Shown here one piece after another: positions 35,686 to 47,284 of a stretch of 64,000 nucleotides of DNA. Position 1 is the first letter of the stretch; the number at the start of each line of letters is the position of its first letter. The notes below the pieces were generated by a model. It was not told the origin of the DNA. It was given only the letters and a program-made list of their open reading frames with translations, and made no database searches. The position numbers and the translations under genes are program-made. Origin of the DNA: Diogma glabrata (Eukaryota; Arthropoda; Insecta; Diptera; Cylindrotomidae); the NCBI GenBank assembly GCA_963693315.1, contig OY856186.1:283956944-284020943 (forward strand), read 5' to 3'.

Positions 35686-36684
35686 ATGACTGCTTTTATT
35701 AATCTTCGAAAAAGAAAAATTTATTTAGAGCACCGAGAAATAGATTCAGCCCGAAGTAAACAACTTTTGCGATTTAATAGAGAAACTGTACAGTTTATGG
35801 CCGATTATTTTTTGGGTGAAAATAACGAAAAAAGAGGTGGAAAAATAAGTTGTTTTGAAAAAATGGTAATTTTTTTGTGCTATTTAAGTGATCCTGGATA
35901 CCAAACAGGAGTACATCAAACTACAGTTTGTAAGACAATTTCATTTGTAGCTGACCGGATTTATGAAAAATCACATGAATGGATTAAGTTTCATGATACA
36001 ATAGCAGAAATAGAAGAAGCAGCAACAAAATGGCAACAGCGTTTTGAAATTCCTACCGTTATTGGTGCATTGGATTGTACCCATGTGGAAATAATGAAAT
36101 CTCAACAATTTGGTGATAGCTATGTAAACAGAAAAGGGTACCCTAGCTTAAATATACAAGCAACTTGTAATTCGGATGAAAAATTTACTAGTATCGACGT
36201 CCAATGGCTAGGAAGTACACATGATAGTAGAATATGGAAGCTTAGTGAAGTGTTTCGATCAATTTCACGATTCAAAGGCAAGACATGTTTACTGGGAGAC
36301 GGTGGATATGGAATAGCACCGTGGTTAATAACCCCGTATAAGAATTCCAACAGTCGAGAAGAATTAAATTTCAACCGAATTCATGCCAAAGAGAGGGTGA
36401 TAATAGAAAGATGTTTCGGCCAAATAAAAAAAAGGTTTCCTATTTTGGGTAATCGAATTCGATTAAATTTAAATAAGGTTCCGAAAATTGTTGTTTGTTG
36501 TGCTGTTCTACACAACATTGGCAAGCATTTGAATGATGTGTATGATATTGAAGAAGAAATAAATGTTCCAAATATTAACAGTGAGGTATATGATGTAGAG
36601 GATGAAGACGGGGACATACAGATACGGATGCAAGGCCAGCAAAAGAGATTAGAAATAACAAGAATGTTAAACGCTACACCTTAA
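35686..36684 (+). CDS. PIF/Harbinger transposase (DDE_4 nuclease, HARBI1-like)
   Basis: The first ATG is at 35686, giving 332 residues, close to the roughly 350 of HARBI1-like proteins. The DDE triad is visible: Asp in 'GALDCTHVEI', Asp in 'GSTHDSRIW' and Glu in 'RVIIERCFGQIKKRFP'. It also has the family's 'LLGDGGYG' and, near the end, 'CCAVLHNIGK'. The family cuts at the terminal inverted repeats and inserts into 3-bp targets, working with a SANT/Myb-like partner that carries it into the nucleus. The N-terminal helix-turn-helix region looks slightly short around 'LCYLSDPGYQTGVHQTTVCKT', where the family usually has a few more residues, so a small deletion is possible. There is no internal stop. 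Its last 18 codons are duplicated in inverted orientation at about 39951-40003. This could be an active enzyme. Confidence 0.92.
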   Translation: MTAFINLRKRKIYLEHREIDSARSKQLLRFNRETVQFMADYFLGENNEKRGGKISCFEKMVIFLCYLSDPGYQTGVHQTTVCKTISFVADRIYEKSHEWIKFHDTIAEIEEAATKWQQRFEIPTVIGALDCTHVEIMKSQQFGDSYVNRKGYPSLNIQATCNSDEKFTSIDVQWLGSTHDSRIWKLSEVFRSISRFKGKTCLLGDGGYGIAPWLITPYKNSNSREELNFNRIHAKERVIIERCFGQIKKRFPILGNRIRLNLNKVPKIVVCCAVLHNIGKHLNDVYDIEEEINVPNINSEVYDVEDEDGDIQIRMQGQQKRLEITRMLNATP

Positions 36685-36823
36685 AATAATAATTTGTTTT
36701 ATTTCATATTATGTAACAAGTATAAATAATAAATTTGGTAAATTATAAATTTATAAATTCAGATAATTCATTTTCAATATTTTCATTGAATGTTATTTGA
36801 TATTCATCAGGATCATTATCGCA

Positions 36824-37394
36824 TTATTTATCTTTAAGGCTTTGCATTAAAATTGTTTCTTTTGTAATCCGCAATTTTGTCAGTTCCAATGGTTTTATTG
36901 CAACCAACCTTTGCAGTTCAGGTGTTGTAAGCTTTTGTGTTTGTTTCAGAATTTAACAGAAATTCCTTACTTTAATTTTTGATGTTGTCATCTCTTTTAA
37001 ACCAATATTATCTGTTTTTGACAGGCCAACTGTTGCAGCACCTGGTACTTTTTGAAAAACAGGGTTTTCATCAAACTGCATAAGCTCCATAAAATCTTTC
37101 TCCCATGGCAACAGTTTTATTAGCTTATTGTTGTTTGATTTTTACCGGTTTTCTTTTTATCTCCGTTTTCATGTTGTTTGATTTATTTTTAAGTTTAATG
37201 ATATCTTGTGTTTTCACTGTTTTCTTTTCAAGATCAATTTTAAAACTTTTCCAAGCATTTTCTTTGGATTTAGTTAAATTGGTGGTCATGCCACGATTTA
37301 ATAAAATAGAGAAGTTCTTTAAAACAGAAACGAAACTTGAGCGTTCATCGTTGCCTAAGCCCGATTCTTCCTCGTCACCTGACATATTGGACAT
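36824..37394 (-). pseudogene. Harbinger accessory SANT/Myb-like protein, copy 1 (broken)
   Basis: The frame opens with Met at 37394 and reads an acidic start, then 'LTKSKENAWKSFKIDLEKKT' and 'NNMKTEIKRK', the pattern of Myb/SANT-like domains in Harbinger accessory proteins. It stops at about 37125. Homology with copy 2 continues in other frames through 'VFQKVPGAATVGLSKTDN' and a Leu/Lys-rich coiled end to a stop at 36824-36826. The stop after the SANT domain is shared by both copies, so it may be old or reflect splicing. It converges on the transposase gene, tail to tail. Confidence 0.75.
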
Positions 37395-37645
37395 ATTTTA
37401 TTTTATTATTATTTGTCGATCGATTAAATTGAATTTATTATATACTTATGCCACTATTTTGTATTTAAATTAAATGATATGTTTATTCTATCTTTATATA
37501 ATAAGAATATCTTCTATAATAAGAAAACAAAGTTCATTTTAAATACTCAGATTGCTTTGATCGTATTTTTTTCTATTAGGAAAATTTTCATATTCAAATT
37601 TTCACAAATTTCCAATACTACGAAATGGAATTTGCACCAATACTG

Positions 37646-38641
37646 TACGTCCCATACAAGGTTGTACAACTGGTCCAGTAATGCTCCATTACTAGCAGCC
37701 AGTAATGCAGCAATGGGCGAGTAGTGGCAACCACGACTGAGCCATTAACATAATTTTACTGGATGATAACTTCAGACAATAAATGGTTGCCATTCATGGG
37801 CCAGAGAAAAAGCAAAAGTAATGGCCCATACCAGGTTGTACAATTGGCCTAGTAACGGGCCAATAATGATGACCAGCATTGTAGTAATGACCAAATACTG
37901 GCAACCATGACTAGGCCGTTAAAAAAAATATACATTATTATCACATGTAAATTTAAATAAATTAAATACAAACTAATTTAAAATAAAATAAAAATGACGG
38001 AAAAAAATTCAAAACTCCCCATACTACTGGTTCAGTTGCAAGAATGGCTGAGTAATGGCAAACATAACTGCCAGTACTCCGCCATTAAAAGAAATATAAA
38101 ATAATGTTTTCAGCCATAAATTTAAATAAACTATTTACAAAATAATTAAAATTAAATGATAAGGAAAATAAATTAAAACATATACCAACCTTTTCTATAT
38201 TATTATAGTCTTTCAACCGACAAGGCGATATGTGGCTATATATGTGAAATTTTTCGAACTATCTATTTCTAAAAGGGATAATAGTAAAATTTAAAAAAAT
38301 GACATAGATCGGCAAATTCATGGCTACACTACTGGCCCAATAACAATAGCTAATTAATGTTAACCATTAACGGGCCATTGCTTGACCATTCAAAGTAAAC
38401 TGCAGTGGCAATTTTCTTTAAACGGTATATTGGCCGATTCATGGTTCCGGTAATGGCACGATAACAATAGCCAAGTAATATTTACCATTCATGGGCCATT
38501 GCTTGGCTATTTTCTGTAAACCATAGATCGGCCGATGAATGGTTCTAGTATTGGCTCAATAACAATAGCCAAGTACTGTTAACCATTAATGGGCCAGTGT
38601 TGGCCGTATGTCAATGTCTGGCAAAACCTACTTGGGACGTA
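37646..38641. mobile_element. Non-autonomous TIR element with internal repeats, about 1 kb
   Basis: Ends are 'tacgtccca' at 37646 and 'tgggacgta' at 38641; if TA is the target duplication the inverted repeat starts CGTCCCA. The interior is built from diverged repeats with 'ggcc', 'agtaatgg', 'aataacaatagcca' and 'ttaaccattaatgggcca' words, with three related units spaced about 120-130 bp at 38330-38610. No coding sequence. It sits in the centre of the Harbinger inverted duplication. Confidence 0.55.
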
Positions 38642-39226
38642 TCTAATATGCAAATACATATCATATCATATACAACTGCGAAAATTTTGTATGCACTGTG
38701 AATGTAGAAAAGTGGCTACCAAAACCGTAAACTATATGCCATTTATGATGAAAAACCTGAAAAAAATCGAAATTTGAACTTGACCATTTTTGATTTTCCT
38801 AAAACTTGGCATATAAGTAGTATAGACAAAATAAAAAATACTACTTATTTTACATTTTTTTTAAAAGCTTTATTTAAGCATAGGGGGCACCCCAACATAT
38901 ATGCAAAATGAACATTTTGTCAATCCGATGTAACTTTGAAGAAATTTGTAATTAAAAATATTCTCATTCGAAAAAAGTATGATCAAAGCAATCTGAGTAA
39001 TTAAAACAAACTTTGTTTTATTATTATAGAAGATAGATCAAAAACGTATATTTTGTTTATTGTTACCTAGGTGATTTGCTGTAGAAAAGTAAAGAAACCA
39101 ATAATTTTAAACAAAATACATATTTTTTGAATAAACATATCATTTAGTTTAAATACAAACTAGTGGCATAAGCATATTATAATAAATTCAATTTAATCGA
39201 TCGACAAATAATAATAAAATAAAATA

Positions 39227-39804
39227 TGTCCAATATGTCAGGTGACGAGGAAGAATCAGGCTTAGATGAACGATGAACGCTCAAGTTTCGTTTCTGTTTT
39301 AAAGAACTTCTCTATTTTATTAAATCGTGGCATGACCACCAATTTAACTAAATCCAAAGAAAATGCTTGGAAAAGTTTTAAAATTGATCTTGAAAAGAAA
39401 ACAGGGAAAACACAAGATATCATTAAACTTAAAAAAAAATTAAACAACATGAAAACGGAGATAAAAAGAAAACCGATAAAAATCAAACAGGTAATAAGCT
39501 AATAAAACTGTTGCCATGGGAGAAAGATTTTATGGAGCTTATTCAGTTTGATGAGAACCCTGTTTTTCAAAAAGTACCAGGTGCTGCAACAGTTGGCCTG
39601 TCAAAAACAGATAATATTGTTTTAAAAGAGATAACAACATCAAAAATTAAAGTAAAAAAAATTCTGTTAAATTCTGAAACAACAGAAACACAAAAGCTTA
39701 CAACACCTGAACTGCAAAGGTTGGTTTTAATAAAACAATTGGAACTGACAAAATTGAAGATTACAAAAGAAACAATTTTAATGCAAAGCCTTAAAGATAA
39801 ATAA
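39227..39804 (+). pseudogene. Harbinger accessory SANT/Myb-like protein, copy 2 (broken)
   Basis: Inverted copy of 36824-37394. The first Met codon (39227) leads into a frameshift near 39265, where the acidic start reads 'ggcttagatgaacg' instead of copy 1's 'ggcttaggcaacg'. The SANT-like part ('TKSKENAWKSFKIDLEKKTG') is then open to a stop at about 39500. The C-terminal part is open in another frame at about 39508-39804, from 'PWEKDFMELIQFDENPVFQK' to a Leu/Lys-rich end, without the stop that breaks copy 1 there. The two copies thus carry different lesions. Confidence 0.75.
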
Positions 39805-40009
39805 TGCGATAATGATCCCGATGAATATCAAATAACATTCAATGAAAATATTGAAAATGAATTATCTGAATTTATAAATTTATAATTTAGCAGATTTATT
39901 ATTTATACTTGTTACATAATATGAAATAAAACAAATTATTATTTTAAGGTGTAGCGTTTAAAATTCTTGTTATTTCTAATCTCTTTTGCTGGCCTTGCAT
40001 CATACAGGT

Positions 40010-41490
40010 TCACTTAAACTGGGTTCATTTGGCATTTCACTTCATTTAAACATTGGGCAAAATGGCGGGGGTCTTCCGAACACCTCTAAGTTTAATTCTT
40101 GAATAACTTCTAATCCAGGCTTATGATCTTATGGAAACTTGGTATATAAGGTTTTAGTACTGTGGCCAATATTTCTGCATACCAACTTCCAGTTTGTCAC
40201 TTCCGGTTAAAAAGTTTTTCAGGTGTTCATCCCTACTGTAGCCTACAATTACCGATCGATTATCATGAAACACTGTTAAAAGCTTTCAAGTAACATTAGA
40301 AAGATTTTACCAGCTTTTGGAGTACATTGGAAAAAGCTTGGGGGGTCCACCATACAACAGGTGGTTTTTACCACCATGTTTTTTATGTATATTCGGAGCA
40401 TAATAGATTCGTTCGTGTATGAATTTTGATGACACTTTGGAAAAAGATGCAAATATGTATGGCAAGAAACTGATTAGTTTTTGAGCGATAGTGAACAAAG
40501 TGGTGGGGGTGTCCCATACACCTGTTTTTTTAAAAGCTCAATAACATCTGTACCTGATAATCAAATTGAATGAAACTTGGTACATAAGCATTTGGTACGG
40601 TTCACAATAGTTCTGCATCCCAAATTCCGGTTTTTCACTTCGGGTAAACATTTTTTTTGTAGTTTTTTGAAGTTTTTTCAGTGCCTTTATGCATACTACA
40701 GCCTATAATAATGAAATGATTATGATGAAACTTATGGAAAATGTTCCAATTAGTGTGAGAAGATAATTATCATCTTTTGGAACATATTCATTGAAGTGGG
40801 GGTCTACCATATAACTGCTGACTTTTCACACTTTGTTTTTAAAGTTTGTTGGGAGCATATACAGACTTCATTCATTAATCACTTTTAATGACAGTTTGAA
40901 AAAAGATGAAGATTTAAATCACAAAGAACTGATTCGTTTTTGGACAATATTGGGATAGGTGGTGGAAGCTCCCGCGCAAAAATGTTTATTGTTTCAATGT
41001 TTGTTGGGAGCATACAACATTCGTTGATGAATTTTGATGACACTTTAGAAAAAGATGCAAATATGTATGGCAAGGAACTGATGAGATTTTTAGCGATAGT
41101 GAACAAAGTGGTAGGGGTCCGCCGAGTTTTTGTTTTTTTGGAAGCTTAATAACATCTGTATCTGATAATCGAATTGGATGAAACTTGGTACATACACATT
41201 TAGTACGGTTCACAACAGTTCTGCATCCCAACTGCCGCGGTTTGTTACTTCCGCTTAAATTTTTTTTTTACTTTTTCTCGTACAACAGAATTTATGTTTG
41301 TTGGGCTTTCTTTAATATTTCTTTAATATTTTTAATATTTTTATAATTAGAACTACGCGAAATCTACAACATTGGTTAGCTTTTAATTAAAGTGTTTGAT
41401 GGATCTTAGCTCATTATATATCCAGAACACTATGTTTCCAGAACTGTGGTGAAGTCAACCTATGCATCAGCGTCGCAATATTTTTTTAAT
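40010..41490 (+). repeat. Dispersed repeat A, copy 2
   Basis: Longer relative of 17490-18290. A module with 'gggagcata', 'gatgacactttgg(a)aaaagatg', 'tgattagtttttgagcga', 'gtgggggt' and 'tgaaacttggtacata' recurs at about 40380, 40850 and 41005, partly truncated. So the family has internal tandem modules. The right end with 'cctatgcatcagcgtcgcaa' is at 41460-41482. It is inserted next to the Harbinger inverted duplication. Confidence 0.75.
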
Positions 41491-42119
41491 ATTTTAATCT
41501 GAGACACTGAATAGATTCACACAACGACCAATTTTCGTATCCGCTGGTAAAAAAAACTACTGTAAATATATGAGACGCATGGTAGTTATAACTCTATATA
41601 CTTCCTTTATGTCTTTTAAGGAATTTTTGGAAAACTGTTATTCATCGCATTGAGTGATCAGTTTTTATTAATTTGTAGATTTTTGAGAACAACCTTCTGA
41701 ATTGAATGTAAACATAATATAATTCAGTATCAATGCGAATAAAATATAAACAACCACGTTGAAAATAGTATGAATTTAAACAGAATTGTATCGTATGTCT
41801 TTATACACTTAATTTTAATCTTCATCAAAATGTTTAAATAGAATATGAATTTAACTGTTTGAACGTTAAAAAGCTTCACTTCATATTTGCGGGTGACTCT
41901 CCAAAAACCTAACAATATCATGTCCGAGTAGAATAGCACAAAAATGGCTTGACATAGAAATTTGTTTTTTTTAAAATTTTATGAAAGAACTTCTCCTATG
42001 TATTCCTATGCATATAAAAAATATTACTCTTTTCATATTACAATTTCCAATAAATTTAAGTTCCCTTAATGTAGTCTAATATTAATACATATAGAACTTT
42101 AAATTGGCCAAGTGTCAGC
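41491..42119. other. Unassigned DNA within the Harbinger
   Basis: No gene or repeat was recognised. It could be original Harbinger sequence or flank of a nested insertion. Confidence 0.35.
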
Positions 42120-42522
42120 CAGTGTTGCCAGATCGCGGGATTTTTTCCCGTTTGTGAGATATTTTATATAAAACGGGAAAGCGGGTAAAAACTTGGAAAG
42201 TGGGAAATTTTTCACATTTAATAGTAAAAAGCGTTTTAAATTAAAACTTGTTTTGAAATGGTTGCACCAACCTCTTACAGATTAATAATAAACACTTTTA
42301 TTAGTTAAATTCACTCGCTGATGCCAATGTTTTAGCCTTTAACACTCGCAACACATGTATTTCAATGGATATCTGCTCGTTGACAAAACGTTGCTGTACA
42401 AATTGTACGAGTTGCAACGAGTTGTATACTACTATTTTATTTCTATTTTGATCGGAAACTTTAATGTGAACTCGAATTAAGTACATATACTTACATTCCG
42501 GTTTTATAAATCGGCAACACTC
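42120..42522. mobile_element. hAT-like MITE, decayed
   Basis: The left end 'cagtgttgcc' at 42120 and the right end 'ggcaacact' at 42513-42521 form a short terminal inverted repeat of the CAGTG type used by hAT elements. The flanking bases do not make a matching 8-bp duplication. The interior has complementary stretches, 'gcgggattttttcccg', and no coding sequence. Confidence 0.5.
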
Positions 42523-42717
42523 GTTTGCGCTGCTGCTTTAAACATTCAGATTCGTGATGTAAGGGTTATTATTTTGCCCTCGTAGTACTATATTGTACAA
42601 AATACATAACCAAAAATATAGAAACGGTTATAAAATTTATCTATAGAAGCTCAAAAACCCTTTTATTGTGATTCGTTATTCTGATAAAACGTTTCAATTA
42701 TCAAATAAAACTATTAT

Positions 42718-42902
42718 AAGTATTACCTTAAGCATTAATAAATGCTAATAAGTATTACCTTAAAAATTTTCCAGTTTATACTTTTAAGTAAAAGGTTTTT
42801 ATTATTCACAGAAACGTGAGTAAATACTTATACTTAAAAGTATTACCTTATACTTAAAAGGTAATACTTTTAAGTAAATACTTATTTTTATTCACTTCAC
42901 CC
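42718..42902. repeat. Right end of the Harbinger with subterminal motif array
   Basis: Dense 'aagtattacctta', 'acttttaagtaaa' and 'aagtaaatactta' words precede the terminal repeat 'ttcacttcaccc'. These mirror the array at 35401-35640. Confidence 0.7.
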
Positions 42903-43600
42903 ATTATTTACACAAAATAGTAAAATCTTTTTGTGAGAAAATTGTTTAATCCAAGTAGTTTTCCGTTTGATAATTATTTTCCTAAATTTCTATAGCAACC
43001 AATTTATTTATAAATTTCTATATTAATTTATTTAAAACATTTTGTTTTTCAGTAATCAGTTGTATTTGGTCTATCGTATTGCTAAGTATGCATATTTTTT
43101 GTAAAATGTATTTTGAAAAATTCTTTAAATTCAGGTAATATTTTGTTCATTTTTTTATCTAAATTTCTTTAGCAACCAATTTATTTAATTTTAATTGTAT
43201 ATTAAGTACAAACAAACCAAAAAATGCTAAAAATTAAACAATTTTATCAAAACAAAATTTTACAAAACACATGTCTGTAAATATGTGTATGTGTTTTTTT
43301 GGGAATAGGCATAAAACATTTTTTTAAAAAATAGCCTACTTTGCTTTACACCCGATTTTTGAATCGTAAAATTGCATTTTACACTCGTACAATAATTAAA
43401 TTTACGTATCGAGTTGCTTATAACAAAACTTTAACAAATCTATTATATTGGTATATTGAAATATGCTATAATGAACTTTAATTTGATTTTATAAAGTCTA
43501 TCTTATTCTTAAAAATAAAAGCGTAAATAAGTTGAACTTTTAAAAAAATATTACTTTTTTAATAATCTGTTTACCCTGTATACACACATTAAAAGGTACA
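42903..43600. other. Unassigned AT-rich DNA
   Basis: A weak direct similarity exists between 42950-43020 and 43150-43200 ('tttcta/ttagcaaccaattta'). No gene was seen. Confidence 0.4.
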
Positions 43601-43851
43601 ATCCTAGTTTATCCCCCAACTAGATTTGCGTTTTTTTCAGATAAATAGAAAGATTAGGTGTTCTGCATCCTAATTATGAAAAAAAATTTTACGGAAATGA
43701 GGGGTTTATAAATTTTATAACTTATAACTTATAACTTTTGACCCCCTCATTTCCGTAAATTTTTTTTTTCATAATTAGGATGCAGAGGACCTAATCTATC
43801 TATTTATATGAAAAAAAAACTCAAATCTATTTGGGAGGATAAACTAGGAAT
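43601..43851. mobile_element. Palindromic MITE
   Basis: Left arm 'atcctagtttatc' at 43601 and right arm 'gataaactaggaat' to 43851 are the ends of a long palindrome. The inner arms pair over 'gcatcctaattatgaaaaaa' and 'ttacggaaatgagggg'. The centre near 43720 holds the local repeat 'ataacttataactt'. No coding sequence. Confidence 0.88.
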
Positions 43852-44159
43852 GTTCCCATTAAAATGTTATGTTTGCCCATCAGTGAAACTAGAAAAAATT
43901 AATATAAAAAAATTGAATGGCAAACTTTTGTTATGGTAACCACCCACATGCATGGATGGTCAATGGTCATATTAACAGCAATAAACTTCAAAACCACAGC
44001 ATTCAGGATTAAATTTACTTGCAAAATAAAATAAATAACAACAGAAGATGAATAAATCGTTTTGTTCATGTAAACAATAAAAATATAATATAATTTCCAT
44101 TTAGCTATTCCATAAATCTTTTTTAGTGAACAAACCAAAATAGCAAATATGGCTAGAAA

Positions 44160-44560
44160 ACACTGTGGTGTGATGAAAATTTTTGCTTTATTTTATTTGA
44201 ATTTCATCCAATAAAATTCTTGAAAATTTTATGACATCATTGAATTTAACCAATCAAATTTCAATTACACTGATAATTTTCCTTTGGCAATTACGAAGTG
44301 CTTCAAGTGGTTTTAATTTAAAAAATTTTAAAAATTGTAATAATTTAAATTAAATAATTTTTATTGCTATATTTTTTTTCCATGTTTTTTTTAAACCTTT
44401 AGTTAAAAGATAATTGTTTTAATTATTTAGCTAAGTTTTCAAAACATTTTCTTAACGAATTTCCCTCGTGATAAATTCTCATGGAAAATTTGTCAAGCAA
44501 ATGGCGTTGATAATGTTTTCGAAGTTTTTGTTAAAATTAATTAGAATGAGCCGGAAATTA
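44160..44560 (+). repeat. Dispersed repeat D, copy 2
   Basis: Colinear with 9936-10330: 'atgacatcattgaatttaac', 'caatcaaattt', 'gaatttccctcg', 'gataaattctcatggaaaat' and 'caagcaaatgg'. The GC-cored hairpin of copy 1 is not preserved here. Confidence 0.5.
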
Positions 44561-44731
44561 CTAATGAAAATCATTATCATAATTTAAAGTATAATTTTCT
44601 TAGAAGATAGAAATGGTTTTGCTTAAAGGAGACTTTTCTTAAAAACAAAATAAGGTGCTCCACGTTAAACAACTAATGCGAAGTTAGCATATTTTTTGTA
44701 TTAAGCATTTTGGTTTGTTGATCTTTTGCTG

Positions 44732-44733
<2 letters not shown>

Positions 44734-44803
<70 letters not shown>
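44734..44803. repeat. (TA)n tract, left of the Penelope-like element
   Basis: About 70 bp of TA repeat directly abuts the truncated 5' end of the Penelope-like coding sequence. The apparent Tyr/Ile N-terminus of that frame is translated microsatellite, not protein. Confidence 0.97.
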
Positions 44804-44805
<2 letters not shown>

Positions 44806-46490
44806 TAGTTACCAGAGCAGATAAGGGGAATGTAACGGTGCTCCTCAACAAAAGTGAGTACGCGGAAAAAATGGAAAACCTTTTAAATGATAACAATACA
44901 TATGAATCAATACCAAAAATTGCCAAATCCAAATTTGAAAAAGAAATGAACGAGATGATAATGGGTTGGGAAAAAGAAGGCAGAATTACTGTAATGAAGG
45001 GTAAACAACTACGGAGCCATAATAGTATCAATGCACGTATGTATGGTTTGATAAAAGTCCACAAGCCGAATCGACCTCTGAGACCAATAGTTAATTGCAT
45101 AGGCACAATGACTTACGCACTGTCAAAATATTTATCAGATGCATTGAATAAAGTGGTCGGAAAAACATCAACTTATATAAAAAATTCAGTGGATTTTAAA
45201 AACAAAATAAAAAACATCATTTTACCAGTGGGGTATTCCCTTATTTCACTTGACGTTGTATCACTTTTTACTAATATCAAACGTGAAGCGGTTATGGATA
45301 CGGTTGGTAATAAATGGATGGCTATCAAAAATGAGAACAAACTGAAGTTAAAAAAGGTACAGTTTATGGAGGCTTTATATCTTGTGCTAAATACGTGTGA
45401 ATTTACGTTCAACGAAAAATGTTATCGACAAATTTTTGGATGCCCAATGGGTTCTCCCATTAGTCCTGTGGCGGCAAATCTGGTTATGGAATCGATAGAA
45501 ACTGTAATATTACACAAAACAGAAACAAAACCACCGTTCTTTTTTAGATATGTTGATGATATCATAACAGCAGTTCCAACAAACAAAATTGAAAGTTTTC
45601 TCAAGGAATTCAATGACTATGACCAACACATAAAATTCACATTGGAAACAGAAGTTGAAAACAAATTACCTTTTTTGGACCTTGTTATTATACACAATGA
45701 AGATGGAAGTCTAAGTACAGATTGGTACCACAAAAATACTTGGTCTGGGAGATATTTGAATTTCGCGTCATGGCTACCATTGAATTACAAAAAAAACACT
45801 GTGTTTTTGTTAGCGGAAAAAATTTTGTGCCTTTCTGAAACAAAGTTTCACAAAAAAAATTTTAAACTACTAACCGAAACACTACTTCAAAATGGTTATC
45901 CACCAAGTGTGATCAAACGTGGTATAAAAGATGCTTTGTTTAAAAATTCACCCAAACAACAAAATGAATTAGTTGAGAAAACTGACTCCAATGTCGAGAG
46001 TTTTGGCAAAGAAAAGAAGATTGGCTCGATTCCTTATGTAAAAGACCTTTTCGAACAAATTAGTAATTTACTAAAACATTATGATTTTAAAATAGTAGGT
46101 AAACCTTCATCAAACCTTAATAACTTGGTTTTTTCCAACCTTCAAGATAAGATTCCTAAGTCAGAACAAAGAAATGTTGTATATCAGATATCGTGTAACT
46201 GCCCAGCCACTTACACCGGTCGTACTACCCAACTATTAGAAAAAAGAGTCTATCAACACAATAAAGATTCCAAAAGTAACAAGGATATCGATTGCAGTGC
46301 ACTTTCATCACATTTAAAAACGGCCAATCATTCATTATCGCTAACTGATGTTAAGATACTAGAAAAAGAAAAAAACCATGGTAAACTACAAATTTTAGAA
46401 ATGTTACACATCAAACGAAGTGTGAATTCAATCAACACTCAAAGAGACTCAAATTACATACATAACTACTATAATTCTTTTCTTAAATAA
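44804..46490 (+). CDS. Penelope-like reverse transcriptase with GIY-YIG endonuclease (N-terminus missing)
   Basis: About 562 codons are open from the TA tract to the stop at 46488-46490; the first recognisable residues are 'LVTRADKGN', the beginning of the conserved RT core. Motif A is 'SLISLDVVSLFTNI', motif B 'GCPMGSPISPVAANL', motif C 'FFFRYVDDI' with the catalytic Asp pair, and 'NKLPFLDLVI' follows. The C-terminal nuclease has 'NVVYQISCNCPATYTGRTTQ' (the Y-x-I and Y-T-G pair with the CxC of Penelope proteins), 'EKRVYQHN', 'SSHLKTANH' and Glu in 'ILEMLHIKR'. No stop or frameshift occurs, so the insertion is fairly recent, but the usual N-terminal few hundred residues and start codon are lost. 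Confidence 0.93.
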
Positions 46491-46950
46491 CGGTCGCTTT
46501 ATATATAATAAAAATCAATAATATAATCTACACAGGATTGTATGGACCCATATGTAATTAGTATGTATTTGCAAAGAATGAAAAAAAATTTTCTGGTTTG
46601 GTTTTTTGTTGTTGTTGGTTCTAGTTTTTATTTTATTGATAACGTTGAAGTTTTTTGAAATATTTATTGTTTTTAATTTATTAAATTTTAAATAATTTTG
46701 ACTAAAGAACATACTCTGTTTCTTCCTATCTTAATAAGTTTTTAATGTTATTTATTTTAAATTTAATTAGTGAATTTAAATGTTATTTGTCAATAGTGTT
46801 TTAAACTTAAATTTTTTTAGTACATATTTAATTAGTGAATTTAAATGTTTTTCATGTAAGTTTTTTGTTTTCAATAGGGTTTTGAATTTATGAAAAAGAT
46901 TTGTTTTGTTTTTTCTTTAATAGGATATTTAAGTAAAATTGTTTTTTTTT

Positions 46951-46981
46951 GAAAATGATGCGGAAAGCGTCGAAACGCGTC
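46951..46981 (+). ncRNA. Degenerate hammerhead-ribozyme-like motif
   Basis: A stem pairs 'gatgc' (46957-46961) with 'gcgtc' (46967-46971), closed by 'ggaaa'. It is followed by GAAA (46972-46975) and CGCGTC (46976-46981), the minimal helix III and cleavage triplet seen in Penelope-like hammerheads. The 5' core reads 'ttgaaaat' instead of a CTGANGA form, so activity is doubtful. The location, about 460 bp after the stop codon, suits the family. Whether it is a decayed ribozyme or coincidence needs folding and comparison with other copies. Confidence 0.5.
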
Positions 46982-47053
46982 AAAAAATGTTTTTAATGTA
47001 AAATAAAATTATTAAATCACATAGGCTACAAACCAATAAAAGTTTTTAAATTA

Positions 47054-47281
<228 letters not shown>

Positions 47282-47284
<3 letters not shown>

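Larger units (their letters stand above)
36628..40003. repeat. Inverted duplication around the accessory gene
   Basis: Segment 36628-37575 reappears in reverse at about 38970-40003. It carries the last codons of the transposase, the shared downstream spacer and the whole accessory gene, and is about 90% or more similar by eye. The 1.4-kb centre between the arms holds the 37646-38641 insert and about 330 bp of other sequence. The arms differ by small indels and substitutions. Confidence 0.9.
35401..42902. mobile_element. PIF/Harbinger transposon, about 7.5 kb, with internal inserts
   Basis: Terminal inverted repeats of about 24 bp begin 'gggtgaagtgaataaaaata' at 35401 and end with the complement at 42902. 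'att' immediately outside both ends is a possible 3-bp target duplication; Harbinger elements usually duplicate three bases. Inside are an intact transposase (35686-36684, +), two decayed copies of the accessory SANT/Myb-like gene in inverted orientation, a TIR insert (37646-38641), dispersed repeat A (40010-41486) and a hAT-like MITE (42120-42522). Without the inserts and the duplicated arm the element would be far shorter. Confidence 0.8.

Noticed and set aside
44715..44803. Start of the Penelope-like protein in the TA repeat
   Set aside because: The first codon there is TTG and the following residues are translated microsatellite. The element is truncated at its 5' side.
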